Both the position numbers and the translations under genes were made by a program. A stretch of 64,000 nt of DNA from positions 1-64,000 of the forward strand of contig JAGALQ010000020.1 of assembly GCA_017625095.1 (NCBI GenBank), read 5' to 3'. This DNA comes from Clostridia bacterium. Lineage in GTDB: Bacteria; Bacillota; Clostridia; Oscillospirales; Acutalibacteraceae. This document shows, in pieces, positions 37,412-46,769 of this stretch. Numbering within the stretch: position 1 is the stretch's first letter; every line of letters begins with the position of its first letter. Below the pieces are notes generated by a model, which was given only the letters and a program-made list of their open reading frames with translations, made no database searches and had not been told where the DNA came from.

Positions 37412-38620
37412 TCAGTTGTTAATCGTTTCCCACATCTGCTTAGCACAGAATTCGGGGGTGCATTTTTCATATAACCGTTCAATTTCTTCAGCTGAAATTC
37501 TCTTGTTATAAGTTTCTTTAATAAACGCGTTGAGCTTTTCTGCCTGCTCCTCAAAGCAATCCTCTTCCTCAAACAAATTGAGTACATAAGGATAATTTTC
37601 AAGATAAGACAAGCTTGGACAGTTGCGGTTTTTACAGATATTTACAATCGGCTTACCGTAAGAAATATATTCAAAAATTTTGCTGGGCACCTGGTTAGTC
37701 ATACGGTTGCCTATGTTGACAAGTATATGTGCTTTACGGAGTTCAGCTTTTGTTTCGTCAAGGCTTTTTCGTCCGCGACAGATTACGCGGTGTTTCTTCG
37801 CTTCCTCATCAAAAGGAGATGCAATTGAACCGATAATCTCAAAATCGGTCCCTTCATTGAGCTTATCAAAAAGACGGAAGGTATACGTCGGATCACGGAA
37901 ATCACCGTAAATAAGCCCTGTAAAAAGGCAACGGATTTTTTCACCATCGCCAGATTCATCCTCATAGCCCGGCACAACATTCGGAAATTCCATTGCAACC
38001 ATTTTGTCAATAATTGACTGAGGATAAATTTGTTTTGACTCCTCAAGCAAAATAGGCGTTGTAATTATCCTGTCCGCTGTTTCATACAGCTCACGCTCAA
38101 AACTCTGTCGTTCTTTAAGTGTATGAGGCTTATATGCCTCATTTGAACTACAAGGATCAACCTGATAAACAACAAACTTTATATCGGGATTATTCTGCTT
38201 GTATTTCAAGCAAGCAGGAACTGTATCCAAGGTTCCCATGACCGAAAAAATCACATCATATTTTGGGGAACAAATTTTATTTATCTTACGTTCAATGTTT
38301 TTACAATTTATAGGCTTAACAACTGTTTTTCGTTTTTTGTTTATTGCCTTGATCAGCATTCCTATGATAGTTAAAATCGGATGCCTGAAAAAAATCCGCT
38401 TATAATCGTTAACAGATATTTTCTGAAGACAGTTGTGATGATAAACGGTTATTCCGTTATAATCCTCCGCCTGAATATCGGAATATAAATCATCAGCAAC
38501 CAAAACATCAATTTTGGTGCACCGTTCAAGCAAACCGCCCTTAAAAAACAAGTTTTTGAGCAGACCGGTGCAGGCACCTTCTTTCGGGAATCTATCTCCG
38601 GTAACAAAAATAACTCTCAT
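37412..38620 (-). CDS. glycosyltransferase, GT-B type
   Basis: The 402-residue protein starts MRVIFVTGDRFPKEGACTG and has a C-terminal donor site segment (HILVNIGNRMTNQVPSKIFEYISYGKPIV). This is GT4-like. It likely adds one capsule sugar; donor and linkage are unknown. AAGGAAAGG precedes the ATG. Confidence 0.8.
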   Translation of the reverse strand: MRVIFVTGDRFPKEGACTGLLKNLFFKGGLLERCTKIDVLVADDLYSDIQAEDYNGITVYHHNCLQKISVNDYKRIFFRHPILTIIGMLIKAINKKRKTVVKPINCKNIERKINKICSPKYDVIFSVMGTLDTVPACLKYKQNNPDIKFVVYQVDPCSSNEAYKPHTLKERQSFERELYETADRIITTPILLEESKQIYPQSIIDKMVAMEFPNVVPGYEDESGDGEKIRCLFTGLIYGDFRDPTYTFRLFDKLNEGTDFEIIGSIASPFDEEAKKHRVICRGRKSLDETKAELRKAHILVNIGNRMTNQVPSKIFEYISYGKPIVNICKNRNCPSLSYLENYPYVLNLFEEEDCFEEQAEKLNAFIKETYNKRISAEEIERLYEKCTPEFCAKQMWETINN

Positions 38621-38744
38621 GGTAACCTTTCCTTTTGCGCAGTTAAAGATATGTCACATATTTTCTTTGTAAATTATATTAAACCGCAGACTTACTGTTC
38701 CAAAAACAATCTTATCATTTATTACTGAATCTTTTAACCTATGC

Positions 38745-38813
38745 AGGATTACCTGCAAATATTGCATATTCCGGAACATCTGTAGTTATAGCAGAACAAT
38801 CTCCCTGTTATAG
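38745..38813 (-). pseudogene. C-terminal scrap of a hexapeptide acetyltransferase
   Basis: On the minus strand this stretch reads [21 protein letters not shown] then stops, which in shape is the closing turn of a LbetaH acetyltransferase (compare NSVVTKSF...AGNPAR at 28470-29063). No start or upstream part remains. It abuts the wecC scrap directly. Confidence 0.65.
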
Positions 38814-38814
38814 T

Positions 38815-38918
38815 CCGTGCCTACAACCTCAACCCCGTGCGCCGCCATCATAAGCGCCGTCGGAAGTCCTATATAACCTAAACCTATTACGTTTACCATA
38901 ATTAATAAAACTCCTTTT
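38815..38918 (-). pseudogene. duplicated 5' end of wecC
   Basis: About 104 bases match 35251-35354 with five mismatches, covering the short wecC leader, the ATG (38907) and the first 31 codons (to VVGTDYN). The match then breaks into the acetyltransferase scrap. The scar sits between the Wzy gene and the next glycosyltransferase, so it marks an old recombination point within the capsule locus. Confidence 0.85.
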
Positions 38919-38922
38919 GATT

Positions 38923-40197
38923 TTATTCTTTATATTTAAATTTTGTAAACTTATTTGCTTCTTTCAATAGCAGACAAATAATTACCATATAGTACCATAA
39001 GGTGTCCTGAATAAACATACCAATACCCATAAACCTTATTAAAATAATGAGTATCGGAACATAATATATAATGTTCTTAGGAAATTTCTTTATTGCTATG
39101 GATGATTTAAATACAAAGAGATACAAAACTACACCAACTGCACCAATATAGTACACCATTTCCAGATAAGTGTTGTGCGGTGCTCTTTCCAATTGCATTC
39201 CGAGACCGGCACCAAAAAACAGTGTCTTGACATTTTTCAATGTTGTCTTAATGTATTCAAACCAAATATCGGTTCTTCCGGTTGTTATGGAAGAAAGATC
39301 TGAGCTTGGATCTTCGTTCAGTCTGAGCATATAAGTTTCAACTGCTTCTTTAGCAAATGTCAAGATAAGAACACCTGCCAGAATCAATACAAACGAAAGC
39401 TTAAAAAATGCTGTACCACCTCTTCTGAGGCTGTTCAGAAGCAGTATGACAACCATAACAACCAAAACCAAAAGAAATGACTTGCTGACTGACATCAAAC
39501 CAAAAACAGCCAGAACGACAAACAGAATCATTTCAATCGGCTTCATTTTATGGGTGCATATTGTTGTTACAAGGCAACTCAACGCAACTGATATATCCAT
39601 TGTGTAATAGTTTGGATTGATGTTAAGTCCGACGAATCTTGCTGCATATTCTTCGTGACCAATCTTGTGCATACCATCTTTACTGAAAGACTCAATAATC
39701 GGCAATTGCTCTCTCAGCATACCAAGACAAGAAGAAATAATTATACCGAAACAGAAAGCATACAACACGTGACGATAATCATAATCATCCGATTCTGTAG
39801 CTTCTCTGAGCATTGTAAAGCCGCAGACCATAGTAACGATAACAATTATTTTTTCCGGACCGGAAAAAGCCAGACAGTATCCCGCAAAAATAAAAGCGGT
39901 GAGCAGAAACATACGGTTAAGTCTGCCGGTTTTAAAAATAATCCTGAGAACATAGATTGCAAAAAACACAGTAAAAAGGCTTATCTGACCCGGACTTATT
40001 TTGATAATATTGGCAAACGGAAGCAAAAAACAAAGTATCGGAAGACAAGTACCCAACGGCAAAAGAGCAACCGTAACTGCACCAACAAGTATAAGAGGAT
40101 AGACAAAGACATTGATAACCGATCTTAGTGTCAACAGGACACTGAAAACAATTACCAATCCCATCAGCATATGCCTTTCTGATATCCTTGTTTTCAT
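38923..40197 (-). CDS. Wzy-type O-antigen/capsule polymerase
   Basis: The 424-residue membrane protein has about ten to twelve helices with a long extracytoplasmic loop near residues 280-320 containing [18 protein letters not shown], the WzyC-type motif. It also has [20 protein letters not shown]. It would polymerise flipped repeat units outside the membrane. Confidence 0.8.
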   Translation of the reverse strand: MKTRISERHMLMGLVIVFSVLLTLRSVINVFVYPLILVGAVTVALLPLGTCLPILCFLLPFANIIKISPGQISLFTVFFAIYVLRIIFKTGRLNRMFLLTAFIFAGYCLAFSGPEKIIVIVTMVCGFTMLREATESDDYDYRHVLYAFCFGIIISSCLGMLREQLPIIESFSKDGMHKIGHEEYAARFVGLNINPNYYTMDISVALSCLVTTICTHKMKPIEMILFVVLAVFGLMSVSKSFLLVLVVMVVILLLNSLRRGGTAFFKLSFVLILAGVLILTFAKEAVETYMLRLNEDPSSDLSSITTGRTDIWFEYIKTTLKNVKTLFFGAGLGMQLERAPHNTYLEMVYYIGAVGVVLYLFVFKSSIAIKKFPKNIIYYVPILIILIRFMGIGMFIQDTLWYYMVIICLLLKEANKFTKFKYKE

Positions 40198-40252
40198 AAA
40201 ACTTACAGATTCTCCTTATACCACGAAATAACCGTCAAAATCATAGTCGGGG

Positions 40253-41440
40253 TCATAGCCGAGCGTTGTTTTTTTCTCTCCTGTTTTTGAGAATACCGAA
40301 TATTTCTTCAAACTTTTCCACTGCGGCTTCAGCAGAAAAATCAGCGGCTCTTTTACTTGCAAGCTTGCCGTATTTTTTCATCAGTTCTTCATCGGAAAGC
40401 AGATGAACAATTGCCTGTGCAAGCTGAGAAATTGCACGATCTGCACCGCAGTAATCGTAACAGGGAGTAATTATGCCGTAGTCACATTCTTCAAACTTAT
40501 CTTTCGCAACAGAGTAATCACAATTTTTCATCAGGATTTCTGCAGGACCTGTAAGGCAGTTTGTGCTGATAACGGGCAAAGAGAGTGCCATTGCTTCGGC
40601 CAACACATTTGGAAAACCTTCGCTGCGGGAAGAAAGTACAAACGCATCACACTTAAGCATATACTTGTACGGATTTTTCTGATAACCCGCAAAATACACA
40701 TCATCTTCAAGTCCGGATTGATTTACGAGCTCTATGCAGCTGTCCTTAAGCTCACCGTCACCGACAAAAACAAGTCCAATGTCACTAATATCATTTTTAC
40801 ATTCCTTGAAAGCAAGTATGAGATTTTCAAAAGCTTTCTCTTTGCAGAATCTGCCGACTGCCACAATCACTTTTTTGTGGGAGTTTCTGAAATTCAAAAA
40901 TGCTTCATCGTCAACCGACTCTTTTGATTGTGAAAGTATTCTTTCAACGTCAATAATATTATGTACTGCAAACGCCTTGTCGGCATCTTCAGGATATTTT
41001 TCAACATAATAGTCTCGGATATACTGCGAGTTACAAATAACACCATCAGATGCTTCCAGGTTCTTTTTATATATTTTAGGTCTTTCTGACAGTGCACCAA
41101 AATCTCTGATTGAGATTATTTTAACGGTATTTTTCAGCTTAAGTGTATTGATAGGATTTGATTGCCAAGCAAAGATAAACACAACATCATATTTATTTTG
41201 ATTTACTATTTTCAACAAACCAATACGCCTTCTGATAGCCGTAATAATTTTTTTTATGATGTTCGTCTGCGAAGTCAGCTTCATATCAATAAGTTTACCG
41301 CCGTACGGGTAAACTATTTTGCTACCGTCAAAAAGAATAGTGTTTACGTTATTTTTCTTAGCAAGAGCAACAGAAATATTAGCCGCACTCCGCTCAGTGC
41401 CACCAATACATAATGACTCTTTTAAGATGCCTATGTCCAT
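40253..41440 (-). CDS. glycosyltransferase family 4
   Basis: The 395-residue protein starts MDIGILKESLCIGGTERSAANI (GGxE acceptor loop) and has VAVGRFCKEKAFENLILAF and the GT4 EX7E-type site SSRSEGFPNVLAEAMALSLP. It is a retaining GT-B enzyme adding a sugar to the capsule unit. Near its 3' end lies a run of seven A (GAGAAAAAAACAAC) followed by an open alternative frame of about 18 codons, so the exact C terminus could vary. Confidence 0.88.
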   Translation of the reverse strand: MDIGILKESLCIGGTERSAANISVALAKKNNVNTILFDGSKIVYPYGGKLIDMKLTSQTNIIKKIITAIRRRIGLLKIVNQNKYDVVFIFAWQSNPINTLKLKNTVKIISIRDFGALSERPKIYKKNLEASDGVICNSQYIRDYYVEKYPEDADKAFAVHNIIDVERILSQSKESVDDEAFLNFRNSHKKVIVAVGRFCKEKAFENLILAFKECKNDISDIGLVFVGDGELKDSCIELVNQSGLEDDVYFAGYQKNPYKYMLKCDAFVLSSRSEGFPNVLAEAMALSLPVISTNCLTGPAEILMKNCDYSVAKDKFEECDYGIITPCYDYCGADRAISQLAQAIVHLLSDEELMKKYGKLASKRAADFSAEAAVEKFEEIFGILKNRREKNNARL

Positions 41441-41443
41441 TGT

Positions 41444-42235
41444 TTATCTCCGTTTAAATTCTCTTATACCTTCGCATATAAGCTTAAATGCTTTTTTTAC
41501 GGTGAGGTGCTCATTACAGGTGTGAGGATATCTTACAACATAGATTATTGCACGCAGTATTGCCGCTCTTTTATTGAGTGCCGCATAGAGCACACCTTTA
41601 TCTTTGAAAAGCTTTTCGTCATAACCCTTAAACCATGTTGATGTTGAACCCTCAATCTGAGCAAGCGTCACAGGATATGTATACATATGAAGACCTGCAC
41701 GAACAGCCTCATTGATAAAAAGCACATCTTCACCCGCAGAGTACTTCGCACCGCCGCCGAAAAGAAGTGAAAATGCAACGTTTGCCTTTTTTATGCTTTC
41801 AGTTTTGACTGCAACTCTTGCAGCACCGTAACCGCTGCAGTTATACCAACGCACACGCTTGATTTTACTCAGCTTTTTTCTGTCACTTGCACGCTCATCA
41901 TCCTTGTAATCAAGGTTGAACACTATCATATCGGCATCGGGCACATCTTCAAAAGCTTTTATAAGCTGCTCCTCATATCCGTCATAGTATTCTATATCGT
42001 CATCAGAGAAAAGCACAATATCTCCCGTTGCACGCATAAGCGAAAAGTTGCGGCTAAGACCTACGCCCCTTTCATCCAACGAATAAAAGAGAATTTTTCT
42101 GCCGTTTCTTTCAAATTCATCCTTTGAAAATCTGTCACACTGATTGACAACAATTGCATCCGTCTGAATATTCATTTTATCAAGAATTGAAAAATCCGTC
42201 TGGTGCATTGTCGGAATTAAGGCTTGTACCTTCAT
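41444..42235 (-). CDS. glycosyltransferase family 2-like
   Basis: The start at 42235 is chosen because CAGGAGAAAG precedes its ATG, giving 263 residues (MKVQALIPTMHQTDFS). The GT-A acidic motif appears as VLFSDDDIEY, and GGGAKYSAGEDVLFINEAV resembles the acceptor-site ED motif. It is likely an inverting capsule glycosyltransferase. Confidence 0.8.
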   Translation of the reverse strand: MKVQALIPTMHQTDFSILDKMNIQTDAIVVNQCDRFSKDEFERNGRKILFYSLDERGVGLSRNFSLMRATGDIVLFSDDDIEYYDGYEEQLIKAFEDVPDADMIVFNLDYKDDERASDRKKLSKIKRVRWYNCSGYGAARVAVKTESIKKANVAFSLLFGGGAKYSAGEDVLFINEAVRAGLHMYTYPVTLAQIEGSTSTWFKGYDEKLFKDKGVLYAALNKRAAILRAIIYVVRYPHTCNEHLTVKKAFKLICEGIREFKRR

Positions 42236-42512
42236 AGCTTTCTCCTGATTGTAAATTTTACTGTCTCCAATACTGATATCCCGCATCGGTATACTCTTTT
42301 TGTTGAGCACACCTTGAAGTGAACAATAATCTTCTGGTTATCTGAAGAGTTGTCGAACATTGCTGCCTTATCTGCTGTGTTAAGGTTGTTAAATTCATTT
42401 TGAGCAACCGCAGGAACAACAGTCGCCGAAAAAGAGAGGGTTGTAGCTTTGCGCTGTAGGCATTTCCTTCCACAATAAAGCGATTGATCTCGTTATATAG
42501 CGTTTGTCATAA
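42236..42512 (-). pseudogene. gene remnants, including a wecB-like C-terminal scrap
   Basis: No complete gene lies here. At 42441-42506 the minus strand reads TLYNEINRFIVEGNAYSAKLQ, which aligns with TIYNEFKRLITDDDAYRAMSQ of the WecB protein in this window with 10 identities in 22 positions. The similarity then breaks. Further down another frame reads SATVVPAVAQNEFNNLN, then ADKAAMFDNSSDNQKIIVHF, of unknown origin. I interpret the stretch as debris from earlier capsule genes. Confidence 0.45.
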
Positions 42513-43709
42513 TTAACTTTTATTCCCCATTTCAAGCAATTTTTTTATCTGTACTTCAAAGTCATTTGCAATACAAGTGCGTGAGTACTTTCTTTTTATT
42601 AGCTCCTTCGAGTATTCTCGTTTAGCATAAATTTGGCTATAATTATCAATTATTCTGTCAAAAACCTTAACAAGTTCACCGCTGTTATCAGGCGAAACAC
42701 AATATCCCATCTCACTTTCATCAACTATAGTACACGCATCGCCTTCAGCCACCAAAAGAACAGGACATCCTACGCCGAGAGCTTCATATATCTTTGTTGG
42801 TACGCTATCTTTCATTTTTGCACTTTTGAGAGAAATAAAACTTAATTGTGCTCGAGTAAGTATGGTGAACACTTTATCGTGTGGGATAACTCCGCAAAAT
42901 TTGACATTATTCAAAGCAGCTTCTTTTGCTTTTTTTTCAAGATTATCTTTTTCCGCACCAGTGCCAAACAAAAGAAATTTAACATCTTTATGCTTCGTTG
43001 CAGCAGCTACATCCAAAACAGATTCAAGTCCTTGAGCAAGCCCTATATTCCCTATATATACGCAAGTAAATCCATTATCAAATTCGTAATCTTTTGAAAA
43101 TTCTGTATCGATCTTGCTTGTGAGGATACTTTCGTCAAATCCGTTTCCTACGAATTTGACTTTTTCTTTATTTCTCGATAACTTTTCTTTAATTTTTCTT
43201 ACCTTACCCGGAGAAACCGTAGTTACCATATCGGCATGATTATACATGAAGGATGCTATAGCAGCAAAAATTTTACAGTAAAAACTGTTTTCTCCAAAAC
43301 TGTTCATTTCAAGAGCAACATCAGGCCATATATCGCGCACATCATATACAAGTTTTGCACGCTTAAGTTTAGCAATCAACCAACCCGAAATGCTAACAAG
43401 CGGAGGCGGCGATGTTGTGATAACAACATCACATTTTCCCGCACTCAAAGAAGTGACTACTGACGTAACTGCGAAACTGAGATTGTTTATCATCCTCATC
43501 AACGCAGTTTTCTTTTTCATCCTTATTGCAGGAGAAAAAAGAATTTTTTCTTTTTGTAGCTGAAAATCTCCGTTGCTTTTATTGGCGGAGCTTGTAATTA
43601 CGGTAACTTCATTGCCGTTAGCAGCAAAAACATCCGCAAAAGATTTCATCCTATATGCACACGCTGCGCATGTGGGATAATATTCATCTGTGTGGATCAA
43701 AATTCTCAT
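42513..43709 (-). CDS. glycosyltransferase family 4 (WbuB-like)
   Basis: The 398-residue protein starts MRILIHTDEYYPTCAACAYR and has VVITTSPPPLVSISGWLIAK, LVYDVRDIWPDVALEM and KDSVPTKIYEALGVGCPVLL, as in WbuB-type GT4 enzymes. It is the first glycosyltransferase after the initiating sugar transferase gene, so it may add the second sugar. Confidence 0.88.
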   Translation of the reverse strand: MRILIHTDEYYPTCAACAYRMKSFADVFAANGNEVTVITSSANKSNGDFQLQKEKILFSPAIRMKKKTALMRMINNLSFAVTSVVTSLSAGKCDVVITTSPPPLVSISGWLIAKLKRAKLVYDVRDIWPDVALEMNSFGENSFYCKIFAAIASFMYNHADMVTTVSPGKVRKIKEKLSRNKEKVKFVGNGFDESILTSKIDTEFSKDYEFDNGFTCVYIGNIGLAQGLESVLDVAAATKHKDVKFLLFGTGAEKDNLEKKAKEAALNNVKFCGVIPHDKVFTILTRAQLSFISLKSAKMKDSVPTKIYEALGVGCPVLLVAEGDACTIVDESEMGYCVSPDNSGELVKVFDRIIDNYSQIYAKREYSKELIKRKYSRTCIANDFEVQIKKLLEMGNKS

Positions 43710-43729
43710 AGATTTACATTGTCCTTTTC

Positions 43730-45124
43730 TTAATGTTCAAGCTCTGTCTCATCTCTTTTTACCATCGCTGTTGTCTGACCTTCGGATGTGCCGCTTGTAC
43801 TGTCCTTGATGAACAGGATTTTAATAGTTGCCATAATAAGCTTGAGATCCTGAACAGTTGACATATCGTTTATGTACATAAGATCCATCTGCAGCTTGTC
43901 CGCAGGCTCTGTATTATATCTGCCGTAAACCTGTGCAAGGCCCGTGAGACCTGCTTTTACCTGCAAGCGGAGATTAAACGCAGGATACTCTTCAAGGTAC
44001 TGTGCTGCAATTTCGGGGCGTTCGGGGCGCGGACCGACAATTGACATATCGCCCTTGAGAATATTGAAAAGCTGAGGCAGCTCGTCAAGTCTGCAGGCAC
44101 GGATGATTTTACCGACAGGAGTAATGCGGTCATCATGGTCTGTGGCAAGCCTTGCCACGCCGTCGCTTTCGGCATTTACGCGCATACTGCGGAATTTATA
44201 TATTTTGAATTCTTTTCCGTTTCTTGTAAGTCGCACCTGCTTATAAATTGCAGGGCCTTTATCATAAGCTCTGATTGCGATTGCTGTAATAACCATAATC
44301 GGGCTGAGGACAATAATTCCGGCAAGTGAGCAGACTATATCGATAACTCGTTTGATAAAAAGATACTCTGCATTAGGCACAGCTCTTGAGATTTCAAACG
44401 CAGGCACACTGAACATAGCAAGATGTGTTGCGCCCCTCATTATTATGTCGCCTGTGTACGGTGCCGTATAGCACTGAATGTTTTTTTCAATGCAGTATTC
44501 AAAAATCGAGTTTCTGTCACGCGGCATAAGATCCACAACAAAAACAGCCTCGCAGTTACCTATATATTCCTTCCAGTCACAGCCGTCTGCGTATTTCACG
44601 GTATCGACGATTTTAAAATTCTTTTCGCGGGAATAAACCTCTTTAAGTCTGATAAGCTCTGCTTCCTCGCGGTACAGAATTACTGTCTTTTTAGGCTCGT
44701 TAAGTCTGAAGTAAATGCGGTTGACAATAAGCGTCCATAAGCAGCTTGCGGCTGATTGGAGAATAAAGAAAACTGCAAGCGGAAGCGGATTGAACACTTC
44801 TGAGTTGGCGACAACAAACACTATATAAAACGCAATATTTGTAATGAAGATTGAAAGTGTTTGTGAGTAAATCAATATACCGCAGTTTGTAAGTCCGAAA
44901 TCATACGCCTTGTAAATACGCAGACAGAAACACAACAAAACAGTATAGAGACCGACAAAAATCATAAATCTTGTATCGCCTACACCGTAATCATTATAAC
45001 GGGAATTGTAAAAATCAAGACAGACTGCAAAAATGCTGATAGTCATTATCAAATGACCAAGTTTGCATAATCTGATTATTGTAATATAAGCAAAACTTTT
45101 GTTTTTTTCGTTCTTTCCGCTCAC
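43730..45124 (-). CDS. initiating undecaprenyl-phosphate sugar-1-phosphate transferase
   Basis: The 464-residue polyisoprenyl-phosphate hexose-1-phosphate transferase has four N-terminal helices, a degenerate nucleotide-binding middle and a catalytic C-terminal domain. That domain contains FIKRVIDIVCSLAGIIVLSP, KFRSMRVNAE, RLDELPQLFNILKGDMSIVGPRP and later the KAGLTGLAQ motif. It attaches the first sugar to the lipid carrier. The start is GTG at 45124. Its G is also the last base of the nucleotidyltransferase TAG, with GGAG 6 bases upstream, so it is translationally coupled to the peptide cassette. Confidence 0.93.
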   Translation of the reverse strand: MSGKNEKNKSFAYITIIRLCKLGHLIMTISIFAVCLDFYNSRYNDYGVGDTRFMIFVGLYTVLLCFCLRIYKAYDFGLTNCGILIYSQTLSIFITNIAFYIVFVVANSEVFNPLPLAVFFILQSAASCLWTLIVNRIYFRLNEPKKTVILYREEAELIRLKEVYSREKNFKIVDTVKYADGCDWKEYIGNCEAVFVVDLMPRDRNSIFEYCIEKNIQCYTAPYTGDIIMRGATHLAMFSVPAFEISRAVPNAEYLFIKRVIDIVCSLAGIIVLSPIMVITAIAIRAYDKGPAIYKQVRLTRNGKEFKIYKFRSMRVNAESDGVARLATDHDDRITPVGKIIRACRLDELPQLFNILKGDMSIVGPRPERPEIAAQYLEEYPAFNLRLQVKAGLTGLAQVYGRYNTEPADKLQMDLMYINDMSTVQDLKLIMATIKILFIKDSTSGTSEGQTTAMVKRDETELEH

Positions 45125-46284
45125 TACAACTCCACACTTTCAAATAGTTTTCTTATCTCATAGGCATACTCTGCCGAAATGTTGTTGAGATCGGTGAGGT
45201 ATGCTTTTCTGAATTTTCTCTTTTTTCCAAACAGTAATGAGAACAACCGACAAATTTCGCAGAACGGGGTTAAAAAACGGTATTTCTTTACTATCGGATA
45301 CGTATATGCAAGATCCTTACGCGACACAAAAATGCGTCTGAAGATATGTTTTCTTTTTCCTCCGTTATGATGCTGATCGGACAGCATACGTGTTTCGTTT
45401 GAACCGAATGTACCGCCCTTGAAAATATAGCTTTCAAGCAGACGCGTTATATCTGTATGCTCCGCACCGGAAAACCACACTTCACTCAGCTGCTGAGCAC
45501 ATTCGGAAAATTTGAGCATTGAGCCTTTTCTCAGCAGGTTTCTCGTTTCTTCATCGCTGCAACCAAGCTTGCGGTTCATCAACCACAGATCGAGAAACGG
45601 ACGGATTCCGCATCCGCCTTGCACAACATGCTTTGCCATATGCGATATGTGATAAAAGAAGAAAAACGGATCACTCAGCTCATAGCGTGAGCTGTTTTCT
45701 TCGGCAGGCTTTGCGTAATCCCAGACACTGTCGAGAATTTTTGTTGATGCAATTTTTTGCTCCTCTTCAATCAGACAGAAGTGAAGCTCGATAAGTATAT
45801 TGCCGTCAGGTGTAAGTGTTACATCGTGGCTTGTGCCTGCAGTCTGCCTGTAACCGAGGCGGTCCTGAATCAACTGTGAGGCAGATTCAAAATCCTGATC
45901 GTGCACAAGTATATCTACATCAACGCTCGAGCGCATCCACACTTCGGGATAAAGCTCACGAAGCACTGCACCCTTGAGCGGAATATACGGTATTTTTTCA
46001 TCCTCAAGCGTTTTGCAGACGCTTTCAAAAGCATGATTAAGCTTTTCGCTTCTTAACACCGCACTGTAGAGTTGATCGGTGTATGCCTTTGCGGCACTGC
46101 CGCTTAGAATATTGTTTTTTTTCAGATTTGAAGCCACGATGTGCACAACATCGTGCTGCTTTGCCTGGACGAACAAATCAATAACAAGCTGTTCATCGGA
46201 CATAAGATCAGGCGGCAATTCAATCTGCCTGCCGCAAACCTCATTGCCGATTATCTGTATTAATATTTCATTTGTTCGCTCCAT
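45124..46284 (-). CDS. PF14907-type nucleotidyltransferase of peptide clusters
   Basis: The 386-residue protein has a nucleotidyltransferase core with PYIPLKGAVLRELYPEVWMRSSVDVDILVHD (positions about 95-125, shown in parts: LKGAVLRELY and SVDVDILV). A His-rich helical region follows. Relatives occur in lasso-peptide and other RiPP clusters, where they are thought to modify the peptide or a sugar group with a nucleotide, although the reaction is not firmly known. It follows the S24/S26 gene and precedes the sugar transferase with a shared base. Confidence 0.7.
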   Translation of the reverse strand: MERTNEILIQIIGNEVCGRQIELPPDLMSDEQLVIDLFVQAKQHDVVHIVASNLKKNNILSGSAAKAYTDQLYSAVLRSEKLNHAFESVCKTLEDEKIPYIPLKGAVLRELYPEVWMRSSVDVDILVHDQDFESASQLIQDRLGYRQTAGTSHDVTLTPDGNILIELHFCLIEEEQKIASTKILDSVWDYAKPAEENSSRYELSDPFFFFYHISHMAKHVVQGGCGIRPFLDLWLMNRKLGCSDEETRNLLRKGSMLKFSECAQQLSEVWFSGAEHTDITRLLESYIFKGGTFGSNETRMLSDQHHNGGKRKHIFRRIFVSRKDLAYTYPIVKKYRFLTPFCEICRLFSLLFGKKRKFRKAYLTDLNNISAEYAYEIRKLFESVEL

Positions 46285-46307
46285 TGGCTATGCTCCGAAA
46301 TATAAAT

Positions 46308-46769
46308 TTACCGGTTTATCATCCGTTTGAGTTTGTTGCGCACCCTGAATATAATCGGGCGAAGCGGAAACAGCAGCTGCCATAAAAAAATCTTCGCACG
46401 GTATCGGAGCGATTTGCAGGAAAACATCTTCCCTTTGCACTCAATCTCACTGACAGCGGCTATCACCTGTTCAGGAGATATCTGCTCGCACCAGAACTGT
46501 GCATCACCATTCATTACAAGACTGCCGTCGGATAAAACATGCTTTACGCGGTGGAGCACAAGCTCACCTGTGTTGCGTTTAAACAGCAGAATGCTACCCT
46601 TTTTATAATCCTGTTGGGTGCATTTAACCAACCGGACAAAATCTCTGCCGTGCACCAGAAACGGATTCATACTCGAGCCCGATACGCACAGCGTAAAGTG
46701 CCCGCCTTCGCTGATAATCTCTTCAAGAGAAGCAGAGATTTCAGACGTTGAAAAACTAATTTTTTCCAT
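46308..46769 (-). CDS. S24/S26-type signal-peptidase-like protein
   Basis: The 153-residue product from the ATG at 46769 (AAGG about 9 bases upstream) has the serine motif SGSSMNPFLVHGRDFV and, instead of the usual Lys, a LVLHRVKHV motif. This resembles the Ser/His signal peptidases such as SipW. MNGDAQFW follows. No convincing N-terminal membrane anchor is present; the C terminus is basic with hydrophobic stretches. It overlaps the kinase gene by 14 bases. It may process the modified peptide leader, since the ABC exporter here has no peptidase domain. Confidence 0.7.
   Translation of the reverse strand: MEKISFSTSEISASLEEIISEGGHFTLCVSGSSMNPFLVHGRDFVRLVKCTQQDYKKGSILLFKRNTGELVLHRVKHVLSDGSLVMNGDAQFWCEQISPEQVIAAVSEIECKGKMFSCKSLRYRAKIFLWQLLFPLRPIIFRVRNKLKRMINR

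Noticed and set aside
40200..40252. Alternative C terminus for the GT4 at 40253 through slippage at a seven-A run (tail ending GYDPDYDFDGYFVV)
   Set aside because: The tail is open in another frame but matches nothing I know, and the GT4 already has a normal length.
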